Source of the DNA: Myxocyprinus asiaticus
Taxonomy: Eukaryota; Chordata; Actinopteri; Cypriniformes; Catostomidae
Direction of reading: 5' to 3'
DNA length: 64,000 bases
NCBI RefSeq assembly: GCF_019703515.2
Contig: NC_059359.1
Coordinates: forward strand, 1,111,501 to 1,175,500
Part shown: one piece after another, positions 1 to 30,955 of the stretch
Numbering within the stretch: the first letter of the stretch is position 1
Layout of the letters: each line of letters starts with the position of its first letter
Notes under the pieces: model-generated
Database searches by the model: none
The model's input: the letters and a program-made list of their open reading frames with translations, nothing else
Told to the model about the DNA's origin: nothing
Position numbers and translations under genes: made by a program

Positions 1-372
1 AATTCTTTTCAGCATGCTGGGCGCCGGAGTGTCTTCGATCTCAATGTGGACTCTGTCCTGGGCCAGACCCAGAATGAAAAGTGGCGCCCAGCAGTTCTGC
101 AGCAGGGACAGCTGGTCTTTGGGCGGGAGTTGCTGGAACGCCGGCAAACTCCTCATGAAGTGCATTGTCTTGATGAGAACACCCGAAGCCTCCTGACACG
201 TCTCGTTGGGGGTCTTCAGACAAACTTTCCTGCGTTTATCGCAGTTGCACGTGTGAGGAACCCGGTTGTAGTTCGGCTCGTTTTGAGCAGGCTCGCCTCG
301 GCTGAGAATGTTGAAGAGGATGGCTTTTGACTGTCTGGAACTGTGGTCTGAACAATCACATTCATAATCCAT
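1..372 (-). CDS. nr0b2: nr0b2 (small heterodimer partner, SHP), N-terminal part, cut by the window edge
   Basis: Orphan nuclear receptor without a DNA-binding domain; in vertebrates it acts in the nucleus as a co-repressor of other nuclear receptors (LRH-1, HNF4, FXR feedback on bile acid genes). Reading the minus strand from the ATG at 372 gives 124 open codons starting MDYECDCSDH. They continue into the SHP/DAX-type start of the ligand-binding domain: AILFNILSRG, a Cys-rich stretch (CNCDKRRKVC), TCQEASGVLIKTMHFMRSLP, QLPPKDQLSLLQNCWAPLFI, then LGLAQD and PSMLKRI. The order and the absence of a zinc-finger domain fit NR0B2 rather than DAX1, which has long N-terminal repeats. The reading frame runs off the window, so the C-terminal half and the AF-2 region are not seen. 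A TATA box lies about 110 bp upstream of this ATG. Fish can have a and b copies; I cannot tell which this is. Confidence 0.9.
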   Translation of the reverse strand, partial: MDYECDCSDHSSRQSKAILFNILSRGEPAQNEPNYNRVPHTCNCDKRRKVCLKTPNETCQEASGVLIKTMHFMRSLPAFQQLPPKDQLSLLQNCWAPLFILGLAQDRVHIEIEDTPAPSMLKRI

Positions 373-478
373 GTTTCAATGTGTGAAACCCTCGGTATTT
401 TCTAGAACTCAAACTAGACTCAATGGCACAACGTCCACCTCAACCTGTGAGATCCACACATCTGTCACTGGCATAGCT

Positions 479-526
479 CCTATTTATATAAACCGTTTAC
501 ACGGTTAAACTCTTGAACCTTGACCT
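479..526 (-). promoter_or_regulatory. nr0b2 proximal promoter: TATA box and nuclear-receptor-like half sites
   Basis: On the minus strand a TATA-like TTTATATAAATA lies at 492-481, about 110 bp before the nr0b2 ATG. Just upstream (526-514) two half-sites sit back to back, AGGTCA then AGGTTCA, resembling sites of monomeric receptors such as LRH-1/ERR. Between them is a perfect 6-bp inverted repeat (aaccgt/acggtt, 491-506). SHP promoters are known targets of LRH-1 and FXR; assigning these exact bases to a receptor is inference. Confidence 0.5.
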
Positions 527-529
527 GTC

Positions 530-1800
530 AATCTACATCTGCTGCAAGGAAAACAACTCCCTTGATCTGTTTAGCAATTGAGTAAATGGTTATAAGGCCC
601 TTTCAATGCAAACCAACTGTAGCTTGGGATATATTTGAGGTGAGGCACTATTATCTCAGTTGTAGTCATTACACCAGGCTGTACCAAGCAACCAAGGACT
701 TGTGAAGAAGTTTTATGGTCCCTATCATTGCAAACGGAAAAAATGAGGTCATTGAACCTTGATGACATCTCGACTTTTGATGACTTCATTAGCTTGAGTA
801 TTTGCTCACTTCCTGAGTTACAGTGCTTAAACAAATCACAGATTAGAGGACCACATAGACATTAAGGTGAATGTATTGGCTAAAAAATACAGTTTATAAG
901 ACACATACCTCTTCTTGCACCAAACAAGCAGTCAATTTATCTGACAAGTCTTTATCGCAGACGCTTTTTGAGAAATTCCTGAGTTCATTGACATGTTTTT
1001 CTGTAACGTAATGCCCATGTGGGACTTGGCCTGGTTTATTATCTCGGCAGTGCCTAGCACAGAGAACTTAACTTATTAGATAAGCGAATTACTATACTGC
1101 ACTTCCACTTGCATTCCGATTAAGTACATTTATATTTTCCAAAGACATTCACCAATGCCACCAATACTGCGTTTATCATGTTTGTTGTTGTTGATGTTGG
1201 TGAAACACTCACTGAGCCAATAACACAGTAGCTACCAATACACTGAGTGAATCTGAGGAGTCATTCAATGTATTTCAGTCTGTTAAATGACAATTTATTG
1301 ATTGGTTTTGATAAACAATTGATCTAAATGATCTGCTTTTGGGACTTTGAGTCTCTGTACACAGAAAAACAAACAAAAAACATTGGATGAATCAATACAG
1401 TCTCTGCATGTTTAATTTTAAAAGCCAGACTTGTTTACTGTATTAACTTTGCAATTCAGCAAAACAAATTCCACATCGAGTGTCTGCAACTACAATATAC
1501 AATGGACTTTTAGAAATATAATGAGCAGAAAAAAGAAATATCACCATAGATTCAGTCGTTTGACACCACTGACGAAAATGTCAAAGAAAATCGTTCAGTA
1601 CAAAATATTTGAGAAGAAAATGAACATGAATTTGAGAATGTGTCTCTTTTGCTTTAACCCTAGAAAGCATGATTCGAAAAACCTACATGAATGCATAAAG
1701 AGGGTGAAAATGACCCCTACTGGTTTCAATGGATTTCTTCCAAGAAAAGGTATCCTGTTTATATATTTTTATTTTCAAAAATGTGTCATAAATTGACCAT
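530..1800. other. Intergenic DNA upstream of nr0b2, no gene recognised
   Basis: AT-rich single-copy-looking sequence. Short open frames here have no recognisable domain, and I see no repeat termini. It could hold distal control elements of nr0b2, but nothing in the bases shows it. Confidence 0.5.
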
Positions 1801-3000
1801 GTGAAGTCAAAATTACATAGATTTTCCGCCATTTAGAATTTTTTCGAAAAACCTTCTTTTTCTCACTCCTCCTATACATGTCAGATTTGCATGAAATTTG
1901 TCTAGAGAAACTGGGGACAAAAATGTATCGAAAGCTTTCTGATAGACCAAAACGTTTTCGAATAGCGCTTCAACGAATTCTATGGCGAGAACGGCAAAAT
2001 GGACGTGAGGCTGTATCTTCACAATGCTTTGGCGTATTGACACGAAACTTGGCATATGTCATAGCCATCATGACTTGAGGGTACCGGCACAGCTTCAGCA
2101 CAGCGCCACCTAGTGGTCAGGAGATATGAAAAATGGCTATTTTTGCGTATAACTTCTGAATAGTTCACCTAAAATCATGAGACTGGTCTCAATAGATTCC
2201 TTGGTGCACAACGAGTCAATTGATACCCAATTTTTCTATGTCGGAGATTTTGGGCATTGGCCATTTTGAATGGTCGTAAAATGCTGTATTTTACAAATGC
2301 ATTGGCATAACATTCCGAAACTTGGTATGCATGATCAGCACTATGCCCTGAGGGTACCTATAAAGTTTGGGCCCATCGCCCCCTTGTGGTCAAAAGTTAA
2401 CTAAATGTTTAAAAATGCTTTTAACGTTTGATTAATTTGACTTATCATCCTGTCACTGCTCTCCTTAGATTCCTTCAGTCACACCGAATATACTGATACC
2501 AAATTTGACATGGTCGGCCATACTTCCTGTCCGCCATTTTGAATTTCATTGAAAACATACTTTTTCTAACTCCTTCTAGGCCGCGAGTCCGATTTGCATT
2601 AAATCTGTTGTGTATCATCTAGGGACACTCATAACAAAAATGTATCAAAAGCTTTTTGATAGTCAAAACGGTTCTTGAATAGCGCACCAACGGATTTGAT
2701 GGCAAGTCGCCAAAAAACATCCGAGGCTGTATCTCTTCAACAATTTGGCGTATATTCATGAAACTTTGTGTGTAACATAATGACCCAACCCTGACCTCAC
2801 CATATATATGTGAGGACAGCGCCACCTATTGGTAAAAAGTTATAATGAATTGTATTGCAATATAAGCAATTATATTAGTTTTTTATGCCGCTTTTCTTAC
2901 AGTTGTAATCAGTGATGTCCAATCATGCTTCATTACATGCAGTTGGTGTGATAAGCCCCGTAATTAGGGGCCAAGCACCGCCTAGTGGTCAAAACTATAT
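1800..3000. repeat. Degenerate interspersed/tandem repeat with 'gcgccacctagtggtc' motif
   Basis: Two diverged copies of one module lie in direct orientation, about 1870-2120 and 2580-2840. They share segments such as 'gatttgcat', 'aaaatgtatc', 'gaggctgtatct' and 'ttggcgtat'. Each ends near a 'gccacctagtggtc'-like motif (2103, 2819, and variants near 2375 and 2970). The short open frames here are by-products. A similar style of repeat occurs at 13.9-14.8 kb. The class is not identified. Confidence 0.6.
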
Positions 3001-3120
3001 TTCTTAAAATAACCTTCAAACTGCTTGGTTTAAAATTATGATTTTGGTCTAATTTAATTATTCGGCCATGCTTGCTTAGCTGCTTACTCTGCTTTATTAA
3101 TGCTTGGCCCCGGAATACTG

Positions 3121-3826
3121 CTTCCAAACATCAGACCCCTTCGGGGACCCCCTTTAATGACATCATGCTGAACGTGAACAAAACCTAATGATCATGTTCT
3201 CCAGCATGATTCGAGAATGTTCCACCGAGCATCTAGTGCTTCAATCTGACCGTCTGTACAAAGAGTTTTAATCCAATTAACACCATTAATCGTTAATTGG
3301 ATTAATGACCTAAAATAGTGCAGAATCGTCTATATTTTTTATTAATTTTGCATCATAAAATCCTAAAACTCACTGTTTAGTGTTATGTTTAAATGTGATT
3401 TTGAATCAAAGATTTTCAGTGTGACCTAAGAGCCTGGATCCCACTATATATGTTGAAAATGTGGAAAATTCCCCATTGTTCAAAAACATTTTTCAGTGTT
3501 ACATTACCGTTTTATGTTGTCGTTTTGAGATGAAGAGTTTACATGCATTTCAGCAGGAGCACATTAAGTCTGTCTGAAACAGTGACTTCATCATGTCATA
3601 AGAGTGTGATAAGAAGAGTGTTTATTGAAGGCCAAGACAGTCTGAGACAGACACTGAGGACAGCATCTTATCACCAGTGTGATAGTAAAACTCAATAAGA
3701 AAAGACGAGACGCGGTATAATAACTGCTAATTCCAATTATTTTAGAAAGTACTAAATACATGTATTTTACTTGCTCTTGTTTATATTGGACTCTAAATAA
3801 AGAAAATAATACTTTGCTGATGAATA
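3121..3826. other. Intergenic DNA with a perfect 14-bp inverted repeat
   Basis: No coding signal. Arms at 3268-3281 (ttaatccaattaac) and 3292-3305 pair perfectly around a 10-nt loop. Nothing else is recognised up to the Tc1 element. Confidence 0.5.
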
Positions 3827-5407
3827 CAGGTGCATCTCAATAAATTAGAATGTCGTGGAAAAGTTCATTTATTTCAGTAATTCAACTCAAATTGTGAAAC
3901 TCGTGTATTAAATAAATTCAATGCACACAGACTGAAGTAGTTTAAGTCTTTGGTTCTTTTAATTGTGATGATTTTGGCTCACATTTAACAAAAACCCACC
4001 AATTCACTATCTCAAAAAATTAGAATATGGTGACATGCCAATCAGCTAATCAACTCAAAACACCTGCAAAGGTTTCCTGAGCCTTCAAAATGGTCTCTCA
4101 GTTTGGTTCACTAGGCTACACAATCATGGGGAAGACTGCTGATCTGACAGTTGTCCAGAAGACAATCATTGACACCCTTCACAAGGAGGGTAAGCCACAA
4201 ACATTCATTGCCAAAGAAGCTGGCTGTTCACAGAGTGCTGTATCCAAGCATGTTAACAGAAAGTTGAGTGGAAGGAAAAAGTGTGGAAGAAAAAGATGCA
4301 CAACCAACCGAGCAAACCGCAGCCTTATGAGGATTGTCAAGCAAAATCGATTCAAGAATTTGGGTGAACTTCACAAGGAATGGACTGAGGCTGGGGTCAA
4401 GGCATCAAGAGCCACCACACACAGACATGTCAAGGAATTTGGCTACAGTTGTCGTATTCCTCTTGTTAAGCCACTCCTGAACCACAGACAACGTCAGAGG
4501 CGTCTTACCTGTGCTAAGGAGAAGAAGAACTGGACTGTTGCCCAGTGGTCCAAAGTCCTCTTTTCAGATGAGAGCAAGTTTTGTATTTCATTTGGAAACC
4601 AAGGTCCTAGAGTCTGGAGGAAGGGTGGAGAAGCTCATAGCCCAAGTTGCTTGAAGTCCAGTGTTAAGTTTCCACAGTCTGTGATGATTTGGGGTGCAAT
4701 GTCATCTGCTGGTGTTGGTCCATTGTGTTTTTTGAAAACCAAAGTCACTGCACCCGTTTACCAAGAAATTTTGGAGCACTTCATGCTTCCTTCTGCTGAC
4801 CAGCTTTTTAAAGATGCTGATTTCATTTTCCAGCAGGATTTGGCACCTGCCCACACTGCCAAAAGCACCAAAAGTTGGTTAAATGACCATGGTGTTGGTG
4901 TGCTTGACTGGCCAGCAAACTCACCAGACCTGAAACCCATAGAGAATCTATGAGGTATTGTCAAGAGGAAAATGAGAAACAAGAGACCAAAAAATGCAGA
5001 TGAGCTGAAGGCCACTGTCAAAGAAACCTGGGCTTCCATACCACCTCAGCAGTGCCACAAACTGATCACCTCCATGCCACGCCGAATTGAGGCCGTAATT
5101 AAAGCAAAAGGAGCCCCTACCAAGTATTGAGTACATATACAGTAAATGAACATACTTTCCAGAAGGCCAACAATTCACTAAAAATGTTTTTATTGGTCTT
5201 ATGATGTATTCTAATTTTTTGAGATAGTGAATTGGTGGGTTTTTGTTAAATGTGAGCCAAAATCATCACAATTAAAAGAACCAAAGACTTAAACTACTTC
5301 AGTCTGTGTGCATTGAATTTATTTAATACACGAGTTTCACAATTTGAGTTTAATTACTGAAATAAATAAACTTTTCCACGACATTCTAATTTATTGAGAT
5401 GCACCTG
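3827..5407 (+). mobile_element. Tc1/mariner transposon with ~200-bp terminal inverted repeats
   Basis: Both ends are sharply defined. The left end begins CAGGTGCATCTCAATAAATT right after a TA dinucleotide (3825-3826). The right end finishes with its reverse complement at 5407, followed by TA (5408-5409), the Tc1-type target duplication. The inverted repeats extend inward over about 200 bp (3827-4026 and 5209-5407) and look very similar to each other, which suggests a fairly recent insertion. The inside holds one transposase frame on the plus strand. Total length about 1.58 kb, typical for Tc1-like elements. It lies in the nr0b2/pabpc1 intergenic space. Confidence 0.93.
4126..5130 (+). pseudogene. 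Tc1-type transposase, full-length frame with one in-frame TGA
   Basis: DDE transposase that cuts and pastes its own element at TA sites. The likely start is MGKTADLTVV at 4126; an in-frame ATG at 4090 is further upstream. The N-terminus holds paired helix-turn-helix DNA-binding segments (SAVSKHVNR, then the basic GRKKCGRKR). The catalytic part shows FSDES (first Asp), QQDLAPAHTA (second Asp) and SPDLKPIENL (Glu). The frame is interrupted by a single TGA at 4951-4953, just after PIENL, where the family normally has Trp. It then continues in the same frame for 59 codons to GAPTKY and a stop at 5128-5130. No frameshift is seen. Total 335 codons including the stop, the usual Tc1 size. As it stands the protein would lose its C-terminus. 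Confidence 0.88.
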
Positions 5408-5409
5408 TA

Positions 5410-6438
5410 CTGATTAAAGATGCAAATCTACTTTAATAAATATACAGACTGATTTCTGATTAAATGTAAGATTTTAATGCATAAATAATAGATAAATGCG
5501 ATTACGGCTATTTTGGCTATTCATAATAATGTTTTATATAAAAACTTTCCCATTAAATTTTTCATGAAAACATCCATTATTTTCCCATTATGGTATGATG
5601 TTGCCTTAAGGCAACAAGCTCCAAAATATATAGAAAATATGTATTGATCATGTTTAAGTGTTAAATTTGAAGCAGAATGAAATTAAATGATATTTCCCAC
5701 CGGTTTCTAATCTTCACAGAGGGTTCAAATGATTTTGCAGTGTAAGACCACTTTGACTTCTGATTCCTGTAAGCAGATGTGATTATCTCAAGATTTTATC
5801 TTTATTTAAGTGCAACAATTTGTAATATTAACGTTAACTTTATCTCTTGGATTTTTTCCATATAGATGCCTTCTTCCTCTATCAAAAACATTCTAATAAA
5901 TACAATTCCACATCGGTCTTATCAAACATGGTGCATCTGTTTGTCAATGACAGCACCTTGAATCTATTTATATTTCGAGCTTTATGGTGGTCATAAGAAA
6001 CATTTGGTTGTAAAGTTGAAGGCTGGGTCGAGGAGAGAACGTTTCGTTTTCCTTCGGTTGCTGGACCCTGGTAACCTCTTCTATAACAGTTGATCTGGTT
6101 TTATTTCAGGCGTGATAATCCCGTTGAACATTAATTCTAGTGCTGAGTGAAATACAGAATATTCACAAAAGCAACATTGTGAATATCGCAACGATTTTAT
6201 ATACATTTGGTCACTGACTCATCGAGTTTTCGAAAGAATGTATCATTAGACTAGTTTCGTGAAATAATCGCGAGTTTTAGAGCTAAGGATCGGTAGATCG
6301 ATTCTAAAGTATCAATACTTAAGATACCGATGTTGTATCGAGAGGAACGATCTCCACATTAAAATATTGATCCTAGGTTGTTTTTACTTAGTTATTTTAT
6401 TATTTATTTACCATGGAAAAATTAAGACTACACTGAAA
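5410..6438. other. Intergenic DNA, nothing recognised
   Basis: AT-rich sequence with no open frame of interest and no repeat termini that I can identify. Confidence 0.4.
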
Positions 6439-6439
6439 A

Positions 6440-6530
6440 AGGGGTGGCCTGGGTATCTCAGCGAGTACTGACGCCGACTACCACCCTGGAGTCGCGAGTT
6501 CGAATCCAGGGCGTGATGAGTGACGTAAAT
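6440..6530 (+). mobile_element. tRNA-derived SINE head, truncated
   Basis: Contains GGCCTGGGTATCTCAG (box A-like) and GCGAGTTCGAATCCAGGGCG (box B-like). This is the same head that starts the fuller SINE copies near 48.8, 50.1 and 55.8 kb. The body is missing, so this is a 5' fragment. Confidence 0.65.
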
Positions 6531-6577
6531 AAAATGGGTATTGCCAAACCTATTAGCTCGATGTTGGATTCCAATGG

Positions 6578-6772
6578 AGAGGTGGTGGCGTAGTGGACTA
6601 AAGCACTGAACTGGTAATTAGAAGGTTGCTGGTTCAATCCCCACAGCCATCACCATTGTGTCCTTGAGCAAGGCACTTAACTCCAGGTTGCTCCGGGGGG
6701 ATTGTCCCTGTAATAAGGGCACTGTAAGTGACTTTGGATAAAAGCGTCTGCACAAATGCATAAATGTAAATG
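6578..6772 (+). mobile_element. V-SINE-like / HAmo-like tRNA-derived SINE
   Basis: A tRNA-like head (GTGGCGTAGTGGACTAAAGC, then GGTTCAATCC) is followed by a core 'ccttgagcaaggcacttaac'. The tail 'tttggataaaagcgtctgc' is typical of fish V-type SINEs. The minus-strand open frame over it is a by-product. Confidence 0.75.
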
Positions 6773-6779
6773 CAATAGA

Positions 6780-8145
6780 ATGAACCTTAGAAGGTCTCTG
6801 CATTGTGCTGTCTTTCCTGAGCACTGAAGTAAAGCAATTATTGTTAATGTACACTTTACAAATTGATTCTGTTATTAATTTTATCTGACTCCAATTTAAG
6901 TTGACCTCTAATTTAGATTACAGCTCTAATTAACTTCTGATCATTCTTTTAATTTGATCTTTTTAAGTTATTGATTACTCTAAATCCTCTTCTATTCATT
7001 GTCCTTTCGATCTTTGGAGTCTTACGCCAGACGTTTTTATATTACGTAAACCTCCCGAAAAGATCCGTTCTTAGTCAGCGGTTGTAGGGTTAAATAATAT
7101 CGTCTGGTTTGGCTTGTCTCATAACCAGACGATATTGCCGCTTAGTCACGTACATATAACTTGATAAGACGGGTGGTGAGCAGTGACTGAGTCTTTATGT
7201 GGCTTTCTCCTACCCGGTTGTCCTAGGTGGTTTCTCCTATATTAAAGGTCCAGTATGGTCTGCGCTGGTCTTGTGAAATTCAAATCCTATCTGGTTGTCC
7301 TGGGTGGTTTCTAATACATATCTACCAGTCACAATGATTCCAGAGAAATTCAGAATAATCAAATAATAATTTATTTGTCAGGTAGGATATAAAACATCAT
7401 TAGAGAAATTCAAATCAAAGCCAATTTCACACATGATCACAATAAACAAACATTACTAAAAATAAGATAAGAATTAAGAGACATACCTGACAATGGAAAA
7501 CTACATGCAACGGCAAAGCATGGGAGGTCTGGCTTACAGATTCCCTGGTAGATTTAAAAAATGACACAATGTTTTCTGTGTGGGTCATCTGGCTACAGAC
7601 ACCCTGAGCTCCTCTGCCATCCTTCCTTAAGTACCAAACGATTCTATTGTTATTTCAGATGTGTATGTTTGATGTTATTTAGGATTTGGTTTACAATTTA
7701 GGGAGTTGTGAGTAGACCTTTGAAACTTGCGTAGGTCGTTTGAGGTTTACAAAGAATGCATCTAATCTGCATACAGCATCTGGTCCCTGTGAGAGACTTG
7801 GGAGGGGTCGTGCCCCTGATAGAATACAGTATTTTACTAAGTTTTTAAACCTTACTTGTGATTTGACTTTGCTGAAAGGGAATGAGACCATTTTACCAGT
7901 TGCACTGAGACCTCTTGAATGATACCAAACATGTATGATCAGAAAACCAGAAAGGATAAGTCATAACTTTTTGGTGTCCTTAAAGTGACCTGAATTGAGA
8001 GAGAGAGGGCAGATGTGAGATTTGCATTTTATGGTCTTTAAAAAGTAGGATGTGTTGTCTCAGGTGGAGATGCTCTTCTGTGTCAGAGTTTTATGATGTT
8101 GGCTCTCACAGAGCCTTTTGAGGTGTAGACATCCCGGTGCCAGCC
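6780..8145. other. Intergenic DNA with a strong 14-bp hairpin
   Basis: No gene recognised. A perfect inverted repeat (aatatcgtctggtt, 7096-7109; partner 7123-7136) encloses a 13-nt loop. Around 7200-7330 the phrase 'ggttgtcct(a/g)ggtggtttct' occurs twice, hinting at an old repeat. The class is unknown. Confidence 0.4.
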
Positions 8146-8149
8146 TTAC

Positions 8150-8512
8150 AGTGACTCCAGCCAGGTCTCCTAAGCAACCAAATTGGCCCGGTTGCTAGGG
8201 AGGGTAGAGTCACATGGGGTAACCTCCTCGTGGTCGCTATAATGTGGATCTCGCTCTCGGTGGGGCGTGTGGCGAGTTGTGCGTGGATGCCACGGAGAAT
8301 AGCATGAAGCCTCCACACGCGCTACGTCTCCGTGGCAACGCGCTCAACAAGCCACGTGATAAGATGCGCGGATTGACGGTCTCGGACGCGGAGGCAGCTG
8401 AGATTCGTCCTACGCCACCCGGATTGAGTCACTACGCCACCACGAGGACTTGGAGCGCATTGGGAATTGGACATTCCACATTGGGGAGGAAAATAAAAAT
8501 AAATAAATAAAT
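8150..8512 (+). mobile_element. SINE body copy, plus orientation
   Basis: Starts in 'gtgactccagccaggtctcc', runs through the GC-rich body (8184-8470) and ends in an A-rich (aaat)n tail at 8490-8512. The same body is seen reversed at 48424-48848, 49685-50112 and 55366-55812, and truncated at 21731-21895. The tRNA head is missing here. The body has many CpGs, which makes accidental open frames on both strands. Confidence 0.8.
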
Positions 8513-8519
8513 AATTCCA

Positions 8520-9340
8520 AATTGCACACCTTTGTTCTACAGCTTCTTTTCGAGTGTCAGATGTCAGAGATGAAACATACTGTAAGCAAGCATCTGGACA
8601 TCAGACTACTTAAAACTTGCACGTAAGGATTGGTTGTCATGACTGATTGGACTGTAGACTCACTGCGTCTCTGATTGGCCATTGCCGTTTCATTGCTCAA
8701 TGCACGTGTCTGGGATTGGTTAGAAACTTAACCGCTGTAAAACACGTTCTAAATAGAAACCATTAACTCAACAGGAGTAGACTTAAATCGAATAATCGTC
8801 AGTTTTGATGATTACATAATTGTGACAGACGTAATCGCCATTAGTTTTTCGATTAATTGTGCAGTCCTAGTATTTACATATATTTACGTTTAGCAGGGAA
8901 ATAAAATTACAGTGCAAATTATGGTTACTCCTTGTGCATTAAATGCTGGAAATGTCCCGCCCCTTACTGAAAAGGAAAATATGATTGGTTAGCAAATATC
9001 CAATCACATCTGAAATGGATGTTCTGATTGGTGGATCAGATTAGTCAGACTGTCTGTATTGCCATCAGTTGTGCTCCCGCCTTCCGCAGCCCCGTGCTCG
9101 TTTAGAGAGAATCTCTGTACACTTAAAATATACAAATATATTTGAGTATGTATATGTTTGAGCGAGTCTTGTGAAGGCGCAAACGCTCGTCTGCTTGTGT
9201 CTTTTAGCATGCATGTTAAGATGAGTGGAAGAAGAAATAGTTCCTATCCTGCACAAGTATTTGCTAATATAGCCTAATTCATTTTATTTCACTCTGAAGC
9301 TTATGATTATTGTTCACATTCATGGTAACCAAATAAATAT
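8520..9340. other. Intergenic DNA, nothing recognised
   Basis: No domain-like open frame and no clear repeat ends were found. Short frames near 9.0-9.25 kb are not convincing. Confidence 0.4.
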
Positions 9341-9344
9341 CCCT

Positions 9345-9800
9345 AGCTTAAAATTTTTTTTAGAATCTATATTTTTTTTCACACTCAAATGTAAAAGCTC
9401 ATCATTCGCACATACTGTGGAATAACTGCAAAAAATTGGTCTCACTTTTCAGAGAACCTCCCAAATAACAAAGACTCGTTATTCATAAATAATAATGTAC
9501 TCTTTTTTTTTTGTCGTAACTTTGTAAACATGTAATTCAGGTTCTGTTCACTCTACCTCACTTCGAAAAGTCTCATTTTATTCCACTAGATGGCAGAAAG
9601 CACTAGAAAAAAATATGTTTTCTCTAGCACATTCCATCACAATATACAGATCTGAAATGTAGGTGGCGCTCTAACACATTTTATCCCTCACAGATGTGCT
9701 CGTCCATAGACATTCAGTCTAATGTTCAGTTCAAGCACCACCCTCATTATTTCATTGAATATCTCGGCCTCTGAGTGGACTACAAGATCAATCTAGGTTT
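9345..9800 (+). repeat. Interspersed repeat, continuous copy (pairs with 12.65-12.93 kb and 15.39-15.56 kb)
   Basis: The first half ('cacatactgtgga', 'tcataaata', 'ccactagatggcagaaagcac') recurs at 12655-12925. The second half ('atcacaatatacagatctga', 'gtaggtggcgctctaac', 'atatcggcctctga'-like phrase) recurs at 15392-15562. Here the two halves are joined, so the distant halves are probably one copy split by later insertions. Class unknown. Confidence 0.7.
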
Positions 9801-10364
9801 TTTTATCCCTTATAAATCGCTTGAAAGCTTGAAGTCTCTAGCTTCGAAATATGCCCACTGTTTTGCGATCTGAAAGACGTCGTTACAGTAATGCATTAAA
9901 ATACTGAACGAGTGGATTTTAAAAAGCACACAATCCATGGTAAATGCCTACGATTGAAAGTAGTCAACCATTTTATCCAAAACAGCAAAAATTTAGGGGA
10001 AAAAAAACCTGACTGATCATCCTTTGCTTGCATCATCACGTAAATTAAAATGTCATCTATCATCAGTAAAATATTGATTTTAAAATTTTTATCAATCAGC
10101 ATTGAGGTCTTGAGGTCTCTGGTGAAATGTCCACGTTGTTTGAGCCCACCCATGAGTCTCTCTGTAATTCACAGGCTGGAGCTGTCAATCAAACCAGATC
10201 AAAGGCTCCATGGCCTCTCCAAAATGCGCATTTGCTGTTTCAGTCAATAGATCCATCCAATGGATTGCCATTCAAGATTTGATTGACAGGTCATGTAGCC
10301 ATTGGTATGACGTTTCTATGGTTACAGGGGTTGGCCTTCCTCATTCCAGAACAGTGATGTCATC

Positions 10365-10800
10365 CTAGTGTTGAATTTTTGCGCCAGGAGTGGCATAAAG
10401 TCACCCAACAGCAATGTGAAAGACTGGTAGAGAGCATGCCAAGACACATGAAATCTGTGATTGAAAATCAGGATTATTCCACCAAATATTGATTTCTGAA
10501 CTCTAAGTTAAAACATTAGTATTATGTTGTTTATAAATGAATATGAACTTGTTTTCTTTGCATTATTCGAGGTCTGAAAACACTGCATCTTTTTGTTATT
10601 TAACCAGTTGTCATTTTCTGCAAATAAATGCTCTAAATGACAATATTTTTATTTTGAATTTGGGAGAAATGTTGTCAGTACTTTATAGAATAAAACTAAA
10701 ATGTTCATTTTACTCAAACACATACCTATAAATAGTAAATCCAGAGAAACTGATCATTTTTCAGTGGTGTCTTAATCTTTTCCAGAGCTGTGAATATTTA
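10365..10800 (+). mobile_element. 3' end of a second Tc1-like transposon
   Basis: A transposase C-terminus is followed by a long 3' flank ending in 'cttttccagagctgt' (10779-10793), which resembles known fish Tc1-like ends. No matching 5' half is seen upstream, so this is a truncated relic. Confidence 0.6.
10370..10492 (+). pseudogene. Tc1 transposase C-terminal fragment
   Basis: Forty codons plus stop read VEFLRQEWHKVTQQQCERLV, then ESMPRHMKSV and finally YSTKY-stop. The 'LVESMPR...' block followed by a short basic tail is the standard Tc1 C-terminus. Everything upstream, including the catalytic residues, is lost. Confidence 0.75.
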
Positions 10801-11229
10801 ACTTGGATGGCACCATGCGTTGTGCATGTTTGTCAGCATTCTGTGCACAAAAACACTTAAATGTTTACAACTAATGTACAGCCCATAGACCTTTGATTAA
10901 TCCAATAGTAATAAACATTATCAACTGTATTTGTACAGCCTGGCTGAGAACCTCAAAACGTGCACATTTCACCCCTACATCAAAGAAATTAAAGCAAAAT
11001 ATATATACAATATTTTTCATCTTTGGAGTGAAATATAACCTAGACATGTTTCATAAGATTCCCTCAACTATTCCTACAGACTGATAGCAATGGCTGAAAA
11101 CACCATGTCAATTTTTCAACTTCTCTATTGACTCGAGTCCAGAACTTTTAACACGGCACACGCTGTCGTTTAATTTTTGCCACAGTCAGAATCTTAAATT
11201 CAATAAAAACAAACAATGATAAATGTTTA

Positions 11230-11531
11230 ACGTTTTATTTATTCAAGAAGTTTAATCCAATGTACTTTTTCCAAATGTTCAGCTATCAACTGCAAGAACA
11301 CAATTGACATTGAGCATTCAATTAAAAGGAATAAAAAGAAAAGGAATGTTTTGGAATTTTCAAAATTAAAAGTTTTCCTTTTTTTTTTTTTTTTTCTCAA
11401 TATAATCAAGGTCAAGATTTAGTTTCTTAACCTGGCAAATTACTTGGGTGAATTTGTATTTTTTCTGTTTTTCCAATATTTATTATTTTTCCAATGCTTC
11501 CCCTCTTGTTGAAGTCAGGTCCATAATCATT
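11230..11531 (-). other. pabpc1: pabpc1 3' UTR exon with polyadenylation signals
   Basis: Just after the pabpc1 stop codon there is a donor (CAG|GTGACA, 11643/11642). A strong acceptor follows at 11532 (TTTTTGTTTTCAG|AATGATTATGG), so the 3' UTR seems to be spliced. PABPC1 genes of other vertebrates, as I recall them, also have a separate 3' UTR exon. Two overlapping AATAAA signals on the minus strand at about 11243-11234 would end the transcript. Confidence 0.6.
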
Positions 11532-11648
11532 CTGAAAACAAAAATAGGGGCGTTAAAGAAAATAATCCAAATCAAAGTCAAGCAGAAAAAATAAACACTC
11601 TTAAAAACTTATTACCAACATAAACCAGCATTCAAATGTCACCTGGTC

Positions 11649-30955
<19,307 letters not shown>

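Noticed and set aside
14..330. Plus- and alternate-frame open frames at the window start
   Set aside because: Antisense or out-of-frame shadows of nr0b2, whose own frame matches a known family.
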